From DATKYV01 sp035528275 (GTDB lineage Bacteria > Acidobacteriota > Terriglobia > UBA7540): DNA of 15,058 bases. Made by a program: the position numbers and the translations under genes. The stretch is taken from positions 1 to 15,058 of the forward strand of contig DATKYV010000388.1 in assembly GCA_035528275.1 (NCBI GenBank), written 5' to 3'. The first letter of the stretch is position 1, and each line of letters begins with the position of its first letter. The notes below the pieces were generated by a model. The model did not search any database, was not told the origin of the DNA, and was given only the letters and a program-made list of their open reading frames with translations. This document shows positions 7,360 to 13,068 of the stretch, in pieces.

Positions 7360-7387
7360 TTGACAACAATGCGTGTTGTTCTAGAAT
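7360..7387 (+). promoter_or_regulatory. sigma70-type promoter of purC
   Basis: A consensus -35 TTGACA at 7360-7365 is followed after 16 bases by TAGAAT at 7382-7387. Transcription should begin near 7394, giving a leader of only about 15 bases before the GTG at 7409, with no Shine-Dalgarno sequence. The spacer holds the inverted repeat ACAACA (7363-7368)/TGTTGT (7374-7379), which could be an operator. Confidence 0.7.
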
Positions 7388-7408
7388 GAGCGGTGCCCAG
7401 CAACCAAC

Positions 7409-8317
7409 GTGACGCAACTTACTGGACGACCCGTTCTCCGCGAAACCCATTTGCCCGGCGTGAAGCTCTTCTCGCGCGGGAAAGTCCGTGATGTCTACGA
7501 AGTGGGGGACGACCGGCTGCTCATTGTGGCCACGGACCGCCTTTCGGCCTTCGATGTGGTGATGGCGGAGGGCATCCCCGACAAGGGCCGGGTCCTGACC
7601 GAGCTCTCGTGCTTCTGGTTTCAGTTTTTCCGTGATGTCGTCCCCAGCCACTTTGTTTCGGCCGATGTCGGCGACTATCCGCCGGAACTCCGCCCCCACC
7701 TCGGACAACTCGACGGCCGATCGATGCTCGTCGAGAAGGCCCAGCCGTTTCCGATCGAGTGCGTGGCGCGCGGCTACCTGGCCGGCTCCGGTTGGAAGGA
7801 CTACCGTGCGACGGGCGCCATCTGCGGCGTGAAACTCCCCGCCGGCCTCACAGAATCCGCCAAGCTGGACGAACCGATTTTCACGCCGGCGACCAAGGCC
7901 CAAAGCGGTCACGACGAGAACATCACCTGGCAGCAGGCCGTGGCCGTCGTGGGGCAGGCCGCGGCGGAGAAGCTCCGCGACCAGACGCTGGACCTCTACG
8001 TTCGGGCGCGAGAGTATGCCGAGAGCCGGGGAATCATCATTGCCGATACGAAATTCGAATGGGGCGTGCGAGGCGAGAGGATTATTCTCATCGACGAAGC
8101 CTTGACACCGGATTCTTCACGCTTCTGGCCGAAAGACGGTTACACGCCAGGAAAACCGCAGCCCTCCTTCGACAAGCAATTCGTGAGGGACTATCTGGAA
8201 TCGACTGGCTGGAATAAGCAGCCACCGCCTCCTCCCCTTCCCCCCGAAGTGGTGGAGAAAACAAGCGAGAAATACCGGGAAGCATACCGACTGTTAACGG
8301 GACAACCGTTCGATTGA
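7409..8317 (+). CDS. purC: SAICAR synthase (phosphoribosylaminoimidazole-succinocarboxamide synthase)
   Basis: The 302-residue cytoplasmic enzyme joins aspartate to CAIR with ATP, an intermediate step of de novo purine synthesis. Length and motifs match the roughly 300-residue SAICAR synthase type (as in yeast Ade1) rather than the shorter 240-residue type of E. coli. The motifs are GKVRDVY at 24-30 (nucleotide-binding loop), DRLSAFD at 43-49, the VARGYLAGSGWKDY block at 119-132, SGHDENI at 166-172, and DTKFEWG/LIDE at 213-230. The start is GTG at 7409, directly preceding the LTGRPVLRET lead typical of the family; there is no ribosome binding site and the leader is very short. The next gene, cvpA, begins 31 bases after the stop, and the two probably share a transcript. 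Confidence 0.96.
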   Translation: MTQLTGRPVLRETHLPGVKLFSRGKVRDVYEVGDDRLLIVATDRLSAFDVVMAEGIPDKGRVLTELSCFWFQFFRDVVPSHFVSADVGDYPPELRPHLGQLDGRSMLVEKAQPFPIECVARGYLAGSGWKDYRATGAICGVKLPAGLTESAKLDEPIFTPATKAQSGHDENITWQQAVAVVGQAAAEKLRDQTLDLYVRAREYAESRGIIIADTKFEWGVRGERIILIDEALTPDSSRFWPKDGYTPGKPQPSFDKQFVRDYLESTGWNKQPPPPPLPPEVVEKTSEKYREAYRLLTGQPFD

Positions 8318-8348
8318 GAGAAGTTCGGCCACGGCTCTTTAGCGCATC

Positions 8349-8900
8349 ATGGGAATCTGGAATTGGCTCGATTGGATCCTGGCCATCGTTCTCGCGGCTT
8401 CCGTGGTCGGCGCAATTCTAAAAGGATTCGTCCGAGAACTGATTTCTTTGGCGGCCGTCTTGGCCGGGCTGGTCATCGCCGCGCTGGGTTATACGTACGC
8501 GGCGGTCTGGTTCGAGGATCTGACGCGATCGCACGAAGTGGCTCTGGGGGTGGGTTTCCTGGGGCTGTTTGTCGCCGTCCTGGTGGTCGGCCTGCTGGCG
8601 TCGATCCTGGCGCGCAAGTTGATCAAGGCGGCAGGGCTGCTGTGGTTTGATCGGTTTCTGGGCGGTGTTTTCGGCCTCGTGCGGGGCGTGGCGGTTGACT
8701 GCATCATCCTGATGGTGATGGTCGCCTTCTCCATCAAGACGGAGGCCGTTCAGAGGTCGCTTCTGGCCCCCTACGTGGTCACCGGCGCGCGGGTCATCGT
8801 CCTGGCGATGCCGCGCGACCTGCGCGCGCACTTCGACGCTGGATTTGGGAGATTGAGAGAGGCCATCATCCAGAGCGACAAGAAGGCGATGCAAAACTGA
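8349..8900 (+). CDS. cvpA: CvpA-family inner membrane protein
   Basis: The 183-residue protein has four predicted membrane helices (about 7-25, 29-50, 65-87 and 112-128) and the family landmarks KGFVRELISL after helix one and WFDRFLGGVFGLVRG at about 99-113. CvpA was named for colicin V production in E. coli, where cvpA lies next to purF; its biochemical role remains unclear, and envelope-stress functions have been proposed. Its place directly after purC repeats the link with purine genes. The ATG at 8349 has no clear Shine-Dalgarno sequence, so translation may be coupled to purC. The C-terminal 35 residues are polar and probably cytoplasmic. Confidence 0.88.
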   Translation: MGIWNWLDWILAIVLAASVVGAILKGFVRELISLAAVLAGLVIAALGYTYAAVWFEDLTRSHEVALGVGFLGLFVAVLVVGLLASILARKLIKAAGLLWFDRFLGGVFGLVRGVAVDCIILMVMVAFSIKTEAVQRSLLAPYVVTGARVIVLAMPRDLRAHFDAGFGRLREAIIQSDKKAMQN

Positions 8901-8940
8901 TCGCCGGTTCCCGTCAATTTTCGACACTTGGAGCCCTGAC

Positions 8941-9183
8941 TTGAAAGACCAGATTGAAGCACTCGTCGCCCAAATGATCGAGCACGGAATCCTCTACGAG
9001 GACGCCGTGATGGAGTTTGAGAAGAAATTCATCCGGAAAGTTCTGGAGAAGACCAACGGCAACCGGTCAAAAGCCGCGAACGCTCTCGGCATTCACCGCA
9101 ACACTCTGAGTCGGAAAATCGTGGAACTCGCTCTCGACCACCGCCCCAAGCGACGCAGGCGCCCCGCCCGGGGCCGGAGATGA
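8941..9183 (+). CDS. Small Fis-type helix-turn-helix DNA-binding protein
   Basis: The 80-residue protein is almost entirely a Fis-like domain. A helix at about 24-38 (EFEKKFIRKVLEKT) is followed by the classic HTH_8 turn NGNRSKAANALGIHRNTLSRKI at about 39-60, the same fold as the C-terminus of Fis and of NtrC-type activators. The last 13 residues are a strongly basic Arg/Lys tail that may add DNA affinity. The start is TTG at 8941 with GGAG at 8930-8933, seven bases upstream. It lies 40 bases after cvpA in the same direction, so it is probably the third gene of a purC-cvpA transcript. It could act as a nucleoid or local regulator; its targets are unknown. It is shorter than E. coli Fis (98 residues) and should not be equated with it. 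Confidence 0.85.
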   Translation: MKDQIEALVAQMIEHGILYEDAVMEFEKKFIRKVLEKTNGNRSKAANALGIHRNTLSRKIVELALDHRPKRRRRPARGRR

Positions 9184-9257
9184 TCGCCCCTTCCTATATC
9201 TTGTGAAACCCCTTCTCGCGTCACTTACTTCTTCGCTCTCCCGACGATCCAGCCGCG

Positions 9258-10601
9258 CTAACGACGCGGACGGCGCGGCCGCGCAGCCGGCTGGTCGGGG
9301 ATTTCGTCGGCGTTGATCTCGCCGTTTCCGAGCGTTAAGACGAAATTCGGCGCAGCCGTATACGCCTCCAGAGTTCCCTTGAAGTGAACACCCGCGCCGC
9401 CGGCCAAGTTCTTAACGTTGGGTTGCGTGGAGTCCCTCAGTTCAATGTCGTAGACGCCTTCCGATTCCTTCGACGCCTCCACAAGGTCGATACGAACCAG
9501 ATACATGTTACCGTCAGGGGCTTTCTCGACACTGTCAATGAATCCGGCCAATTCAACGGGCTGGCCCTTGAGCTTGCTCCAGATCTCCTGGGCGCGCGGC
9601 CCGCCGAGCTTCAGCGGCACGGCCATCTGGTTGAAAGCGTCAACGCTGGGGTTGCCGGTCTTTTCGGGGATGGGCATGGGCTTCACTTGGAACCCCTCGG
9701 GCGGGGTCGGTGAAGCCGCTGCCTGGGCTATGATCTCCGGCAGGCCCTCTTCGTTGCCATGGAATCCGATATAGACCTTGGAGAGGAATTTCGAAATCTC
9801 CGTCCCGGCGGGATTGTTCGAGGCCTTGGCAAGGGAAACCGACCGCGCCAGGTTCCAGACCGCGTTGTCATAGTCCGGCGTCTCCGAGTAAAGGTACGCC
9901 AGGCCCATGCGGTAGAACGTGTAGATGTCAGCCGGGTTGTCCTCGGCCGCGGCCTTGAAGTGGGTGAGCGCCGCCGGATAATCTTTGCGCTGCAGTGCTA
10001 CGAATCCGATCGTGTTGTTGAAGTTCGCCCGCTGACCCTTCACGTATTGGTTGAACTGATCGTCGGTGACGTTTTCCGGCTTTTGCAGCTTCTCCAATAA
10101 ATCCAGACCATGCCGGGAGTCATTCCCAGCTTGCGAGAGCTTGGCAGCGGAATTCGGATCATCATCGGCCTTGAATACGAACGGAAACGTGAAAGCCAGA
10201 TAGCTGAGAGCCTGGAGGTTATCCGGACTGGCCTCCACGCCCTTTCGGGCGGCCTCGATCGCCTTGGGAACATCGTTGAGCTGGACATAGACCTGCATCT
10301 TGGTGATGTAGGCCGCATCCTTGACGAACGAATCCGGATACTTCTGAAGGAACGCGTCGGCCAGAGCGATTTTCTTATTGGAGTCCTTCTCGGTGACCAT
10401 GGCCTGGTACGCGTCGTACTCTTCCCGCCCGCTCCAGCTGCGGGGTTTCTGTTCTTCAGCCTGCTGGCCAGGGGCCGCCCAGGCCGGCGCCGCGCCGAGC
10501 CACAGGGCGGAGCCGGGAGTCCGCGCGGAGAAATCAACCCGGAGCAGAAAGGCCGCGATGGCCATCCAAACAAAGCCCAACAAGACAGTTTTCTTCTTCA
10601 T
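9258..10601 (-). CDS. Exported TPR protein with C-terminal OB-fold-like domain
   Basis: I place the start at ATG 10601 (447 residues), not the in-frame ATG at 10652, because MKKKTVLLGF followed by a long hydrophobic run is a clean signal peptide (possible cleavage after AWA near residue 42) and a GAGG lies ten bases upstream at 10612-10615. Residues about 60-290 form tetratricopeptide-like helix pairs: FLQKYPDSFVKDAAY, AIEAARKGVEASPDN, the clear unit DYPAALTHFKAAAEDNPADIYTFYRMGLAYL at 207-237, and YDNAVWNLARSVSLA. Residues about 345-432 (LKGQPVELAGFIDSV, then VYDIELRD and GVHFKGTLEAYTA) look like a small beta-barrel of OB type. The C-terminus is Arg/Pro-rich. It is probably a periplasmic scaffold or protein-interaction factor; the function is unknown. 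It is convergent with the Fis-type gene. Confidence 0.82.
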   Translation of the reverse strand: MKKKTVLLGFVWMAIAAFLLRVDFSARTPGSALWLGAAPAWAAPGQQAEEQKPRSWSGREEYDAYQAMVTEKDSNKKIALADAFLQKYPDSFVKDAAYITKMQVYVQLNDVPKAIEAARKGVEASPDNLQALSYLAFTFPFVFKADDDPNSAAKLSQAGNDSRHGLDLLEKLQKPENVTDDQFNQYVKGQRANFNNTIGFVALQRKDYPAALTHFKAAAEDNPADIYTFYRMGLAYLYSETPDYDNAVWNLARSVSLAKASNNPAGTEISKFLSKVYIGFHGNEEGLPEIIAQAAASPTPPEGFQVKPMPIPEKTGNPSVDAFNQMAVPLKLGGPRAQEIWSKLKGQPVELAGFIDSVEKAPDGNMYLVRIDLVEASKESEGVYDIELRDSTQPNVKNLAGGAGVHFKGTLEAYTAAPNFVLTLGNGEINADEIPDQPAARPRRPRR

Positions 10602-10718
10602 CGCAGAACTACCTCGGTCATTGGGGTGTGAACTTCCTTCTGTGAGGCGCACTCGTTACCGCCAAGCCGCTATTTCGACTTTCAACTGCTTTCATACGTT
10701 GGGTGAACGAGACTCCGT

Positions 10719-10748
10719 GTCCTGATGCCGCACTCCAAATATCAGGAC
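10719..10748. promoter_or_regulatory. Inverted repeat, possible operator upstream of the TPR gene
   Basis: GTCCTGAT at 10719-10726 is perfectly complementary to ATCAGGAC at 10741-10748, with 14 bases between. It lies about 120-150 bases upstream of the TPR gene start. A weak minus-strand promoter (TTGAAA, 17 bases, TATTTG) would place the -10 beside its right arm. The spacing fits a dimeric repressor site, but no regulator is indicated. Confidence 0.35.
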
Positions 10749-10806
10749 TCGCCTCACTTTTCAAGCAAAATCTGCATTGAGCATCCTCCAGGCTGAAGGA
10801 GTCCGG

Positions 10807-10896
10807 ATGGCACCCCGTCTGCTTAGATGCAATTGGGCGCGCCTATGCCGCCCAAAACCGCCAAGCCGCCCGCTTGCGGGACGGCCATCCCCTTGA
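10807..10896 (+). CDS. Candidate 29-residue leader ORF
   Basis: ATG at 10807 has an excellent GAAGGAG at 10795-10801, five bases upstream. The frame runs 29 codons (MAPRLLRCNW..., rich in Arg and Pro) to TGA at 10894-10896, 16 bases before the next gene's ATG. The following gene has no ribosome binding site of its own, so a leader peptide or coupling role is conceivable. The composition is not protein-like and nothing is recognised in it. The case rests on the ribosome binding site and spacing alone. Confidence 0.25.
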   Translation: MAPRLLRCNWARLCRPKPPSRPLAGRPSP

Positions 10897-10906
10897 TTAA
10901 AATCAA
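10893..10906 (+). promoter_or_regulatory. AT-rich palindrome with -10-like core at a near-leaderless start
   Basis: TTGATT-AA-AATCAA is a perfect palindrome in a GC-rich setting. Its core TAAAAT (10898-10903) resembles a -10 box; a weak TTGCGG at 10874-10879 lies 18 bases upstream. Transcription would begin about at 10910, two or three bases before the ATG at 10913, giving an almost leaderless mRNA. The site could equally be an operator. Confidence 0.4.
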
Positions 10907-10912
10907 TTTGCG

Positions 10913-11716
10913 ATGCCGGATTCGAATGCCATGGATCGTCTCGCAGAACGGGCATCCACCGCCCCCCGGAACAAGATTGGACAGTTCTTCAAGGAGACGG
11001 CCAAGGAGGTCCTCGTCGCTCTGGCGCGAAACCCCAATCTTCAGGAGCGCGACCTACTGCGCCTGCTGGAGCGGAAGGACTTGCCGCCCGAGGTCCTGCG
11101 CGAGGTGGCGGCCCATCGCGAAACGGCGCACCACTACGGCGTAAAGCTCGCGCTCGCCCGCCACCCCAAGACCCCACGCATGGTTTCCCTGCCCATCCTG
11201 AAGTTCCTCTACCTCTTTGACCTGGTGCGCGTCAGCCAAACGCCCGCCGTTCCCGCCGACGTGAAACTGGTGGCCGAGGAAACGATTCTCAAGAAAATCG
11301 AAACCATACCCCGGGGCGAACGAATCAGCCTGGCCCGCCGCGGCTCCGGGCGCGTGGCGGCGGGCTTGCTGGCCACCAGCGACCGCGACCTCATCCTCGC
11401 CGCCCTGGACAACGCCTTCCTTTCCGAGGCCCACATCCTCCGGGTCCTCGCCCAGCAGGACCTGCCTCCCATCGTCGTCGCGACCATCGCCCAGCACGAA
11501 AAATGGTCGCAGCGCTATTACCTGCGCCTGGCCCTGATTCGCAATCCCGCCACGCCACTGCCGCGCGTCCTGGCGTTTCTCCCCGACATCGCCGTCAACG
11601 ACCTCCGGGATATCTGCCTCGACCGGCGCATGCCCGAGCAGGTGCGGAATTACGTCCTGGCCCACTGCGCCGAGCGGCTGGGCAAGAAGCCGCCTGCCGG
11701 CCTCTCCGGCAATTAG
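10913..11716 (+). CDS. Helical-repeat (HEAT/LRV-like) protein of unknown function
   Basis: The 267-residue soluble protein has no signal peptide or membrane span. It consists of short amphipathic helix units with a recurring pattern, hydrophobic helix, Asn-Pro or similar, then hydrophobic helix: EVLVALARNPNLQERDLLRLLE, LPPEVLREVAAHRET, GVKLALARHPKTP, and again near the C-terminus AHILRVLAQQDLPPIVVATIAQHE, LRLALIRNPATPLPRVLAFL. The N- and C-terminal halves look like duplicated arrays around a less regular middle (about residues 95-160) with LARRGSGRVAAGLLA. The pattern recalls HEAT or leucine-rich-variant repeats, hence a protein-binding scaffold; I do not recognise a named family. There is no Shine-Dalgarno sequence before ATG 10913; an in-frame ATG at 10931 is an alternative. 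Confidence 0.75.
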   Translation: MPDSNAMDRLAERASTAPRNKIGQFFKETAKEVLVALARNPNLQERDLLRLLERKDLPPEVLREVAAHRETAHHYGVKLALARHPKTPRMVSLPILKFLYLFDLVRVSQTPAVPADVKLVAEETILKKIETIPRGERISLARRGSGRVAAGLLATSDRDLILAALDNAFLSEAHILRVLAQQDLPPIVVATIAQHEKWSQRYYLRLALIRNPATPLPRVLAFLPDIAVNDLRDICLDRRMPEQVRNYVLAHCAERLGKKPPAGLSGN

Positions 11717-12111
11717 GGGCACTTCCTAGGGCGCGCGAACGCCCCTGCAGCCAGGTTTGTGGCGTGTTTGCGCGGCGGCCGATTCTCTTGCCCCAGCATT
11801 CGAAGCCTTTGGGGCCCAAATCGATCAGAAAAGCTCGAAATTCTCAAGCTCCCCTGTGTTTTCATACACATAGCGGCTTTGTTTTCCGATTTCGCCGCAT
11901 TCGCGACTCGGTTGTCAAACTCCAATTCGCGCCGAGCGGCGCTTACCCTCCAACGTGCGGGGCCGGTGGATTCCCGGGCGTTTTGGCGCCGAGTGCGGGT
12001 TTGCGCCTCGCTCAAAGGTCGGGTCAAGCTGGACACGATTCCTCGGTTTCCGCCGTCCCCGCCGGCCGGGGGGCGTGCGGCGCGCCGAGGCCTGAGGAGA
12101 CACCCGGCCAG

Positions 12112-12153
12112 TAGGCTATCATCTAGCCTATCGCGACGCGGGCAGCGTGTCAA
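12112..12153 (-). promoter_or_regulatory. Orphan promoter-like site with palindrome over the -10
   Basis: On the minus strand, TTGACA at 12153-12148 is followed by a 17-base spacer and TAGGCT at 12130-12125. TAGGCTA (12112-12118) and TAGCCTA (12124-12130) form a perfect 7-bp inverted repeat with a 5-base spacer, so a bound protein would cover the -10 and start point. No credible gene lies downstream on this strand; a small RNA is possible. Confidence 0.35.
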
Positions 12154-12192
12154 GTAGGCGCATCCCATGCCGGGCCCCTGCGGGCTTCCACT

Positions 12193-12210
12193 CCGCCGGC
12201 GGGAGAGGGG
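12193..12210. repeat. Possible remnant of a family E palindromic element
   Basis: CCGCCGGCGG (12193-12202, self-complementary) runs into GAGAGGGG. The 12 bases GCGGGAGAGGGG at 12199-12210 are identical to 14699-14710 inside the family E element, and a GCGAGGC tail follows as in such repeats. The opposite half is missing, so this is only a hint. Confidence 0.3.
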
Positions 12211-12279
12211 CGAGGCACGGCGCTGCACAACCGGCGCGCCAATCGACAGAACCCCTTCCCCGGCCAATCAAGCGCTCTT

Positions 12280-12723
12280 CTACCCCGTCTGCAGCTCAGA
12301 GGTGCAGTGCGGGCATCTAAGCGCCCGGATGTGGATCGAAGCAAAGCAACGCGGGCACTCCTTGGTGGTCGGGGCGGGTGGCACTGTTTCCTCCTTCCGC
12401 TTCAGACGGTTCACCTGGCGCACCAAAAGGAATATGGCAAAGGCCACAATCAGAAAGTCAATCACGGTATTGAGGAAGACCCCATAGTTGATCGTGGGGG
12501 CTCCAGCTTCCTGAGCCGCGGCCAAGGTGGCATAAGTCTGACTGGACAGACTGATGAAGAGGCTAGAGAAATCCACTCTGCCCAGCGCCAAGCCAATCGG
12601 CGGCATCAAGATGTCCTTTACAAAAGACGTCACAATCTTGCCGAACGCGGCGCCGATGACGATCCCAATGGCCATGTCGAGGACATTTCCCCGCATCGCG
12701 AACTCTTTGAATTCTTTCAGCAT
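12280..12723 (-). CDS. mscL: Large-conductance mechanosensitive channel with C-terminal zinc ribbon
   Basis: The 147-residue protein begins with the MscL hallmark LKEFKEFAMRGNVLDMAIGIVIGAAFGKIVTSFVKDILMPPIG (amphipathic N-helix, then the pore-lining first span at about 15-45). It has a periplasmic loop at about 50-78 and a second span at about 80-102. MscL is a pentameric inner-membrane valve that opens under high membrane tension during osmotic downshock. The usual C-terminal helical bundle is replaced by a Pro/Thr linker and a four-cysteine ribbon: Cys123-Pro-Arg-Cys126 and Cys137-Pro-His-Cys140, ten residues apart, ending TSEL. The ribbon should lie in the cytoplasm under the pore. The start is firmly set by AAGGAGG at 12732-12738, eight bases before ATG 12723. 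It has its own promoter at 12780-12808. Confidence 0.96.
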   Translation of the reverse strand: MLKEFKEFAMRGNVLDMAIGIVIGAAFGKIVTSFVKDILMPPIGLALGRVDFSSLFISLSSQTYATLAAAQEAGAPTINYGVFLNTVIDFLIVAFAIFLLVRQVNRLKRKEETVPPAPTTKECPRCFASIHIRALRCPHCTSELQTG

Positions 12724-12779
12724 CTTCCCGGCCTCCTTGTGAGCTTTCCGCCGAAGATTGGAACTCCAATCGCGTGGGG

Positions 12780-12808
12780 ATTCTAAGCTGCGGTCGCAAG
12801 CCGGTCAA
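12780..12808 (-). promoter_or_regulatory. sigma70-type promoter of mscL
   Basis: On the minus strand TTGACC (12808-12803), a 17-base spacer and TAGAAT (12785-12780) precede mscL, giving a start near 12773 and a leader of about 50 bases with a strong AAGGAGG. The -10 hexamer is identical to that of purC. Confidence 0.75.
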
Positions 12809-12830
12809 CGCGTGTAGACGCGGAAACCGG
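12801..12830. promoter_or_regulatory. Symmetrical interrupted palindrome overlapping the mscL -35 box
   Basis: CCGGT-caa-CGCGT-GTAG-ACGCG-gaa-ACCGG is a two-step inverted repeat with equal 3-base gaps on both sides. Its left arm covers the -35 hexamer of the mscL promoter. It may be an operator for a dimeric regulator; there is no T tract, so it is not terminator-like. Confidence 0.4.
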
Positions 12831-12907
12831 TGAACTCCTGAGGGGGTTGAAGGAAGGGCGAACATCTGTGGCGACAGAGATAACCTGGCCTTTCTTACTC
12901 CGGAAGA

Positions 12908-13068
12908 TTCATGCGGCGCAGGAGGTCTTGGAAGCGCGGTGCGCGATTGGTAGGGGAGGGCCTTTATGGCCCTCCCGCAAAGACAAACCGGGAGCACCGC
13001 AAGGGTGCTCCCCTACCAAAACGTCAGTCCGGGAAGTTCATGCGGCGCAGGAGGTCCTGGAAGCGCGG
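12908..13068. repeat. 32-bp direct repeat: duplicated 3' end of the TPR regulator gene
   Basis: Bases 12908-12939 and 13037-13068 match at 31 of 32 positions. The right copy is the real 3' end of the 13024-15057 gene, encoding RFQDLLRRMNFPD. The left copy, read on the minus strand, encodes RFQDLLRRMNLPE followed by TAA, a complete gene ending with no gene attached. The family C element lies between them. Confidence 0.8.
12947..13019. mobile_element. Family C double-hairpin element, 73 bp
   Basis: Perfect 12-bp termini TTGGTAGGGGAG (12947-12958) and CTCCCCTACCAA (13008-13019) enclose two internal stems. The first is GGGAGGGCC/GGCCCTCCC with loop TTTAT (12954-12976). The second is GGGAGCACC/GGTGCTCCC with loop GCAAG (12990-13012). 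The layout is that of a small palindromic repeat, REP/MITE-like and cloverleaf-capable, without coding capacity. No clear target duplication is seen at its edges. Confidence 0.75.

Larger units (their letters stand above)
10602..10912. other. 311-bp divergent control region between the TPR and helical-repeat genes
   Basis: This holds the leaders of two divergently transcribed genes. Contents, left to right: the ribosome binding site of the TPR gene, the inverted repeat at 10719-10748, a candidate 29-codon leader ORF at 10807-10896, a GC-rich hairpin at 10865-10885 (GCCGCCCGC/GCGGGaCGGC, one bulge), and the palindrome at 10893-10906. I found no clear consensus promoter for the TPR gene. Confidence 0.6.
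11717..12279. other. 563-bp gene-free region between convergent genes
   Basis: The helical-repeat gene and mscL converge on this stretch. Open frames across it have Arg/Pro/Ser-rich, shadow-like translations, so I call no gene. Visible items are an AGGGGC/GCCCCT pair just after the stop codon (11715-11746, long loop, no T tract), a TTTGGGGCCCAAA near-palindrome at 11807-11819, and a minus-strand promoter-like pair with palindrome at 12112-12153. There is also GCGGGAGAGGGG at 12199-12210, shared with the family E element at 14699-14710. Confidence 0.6.

Noticed and set aside
10602..10652. Upstream ATG for the TPR gene, adding 17 residues
   Set aside because: The added residues are polar and would precede the signal peptide; ATG 10601 begins MKKK plus a hydrophobic run and has a GAGG upstream.
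11715..11746. Terminator after the helical-repeat gene
   Set aside because: AGGGGC/GCCCCT has a loop of about 20 bases and no following T run, so I list it only in the region description.
11713..12267. Minus-strand frame of 184 codons between the helical-repeat gene and mscL
   Set aside because: The translation is Arg/Ser/Pro-rich without domain features, it overlaps the end of the neighbouring gene, and it has no convincing ribosome binding site. GC-rich chance frame.
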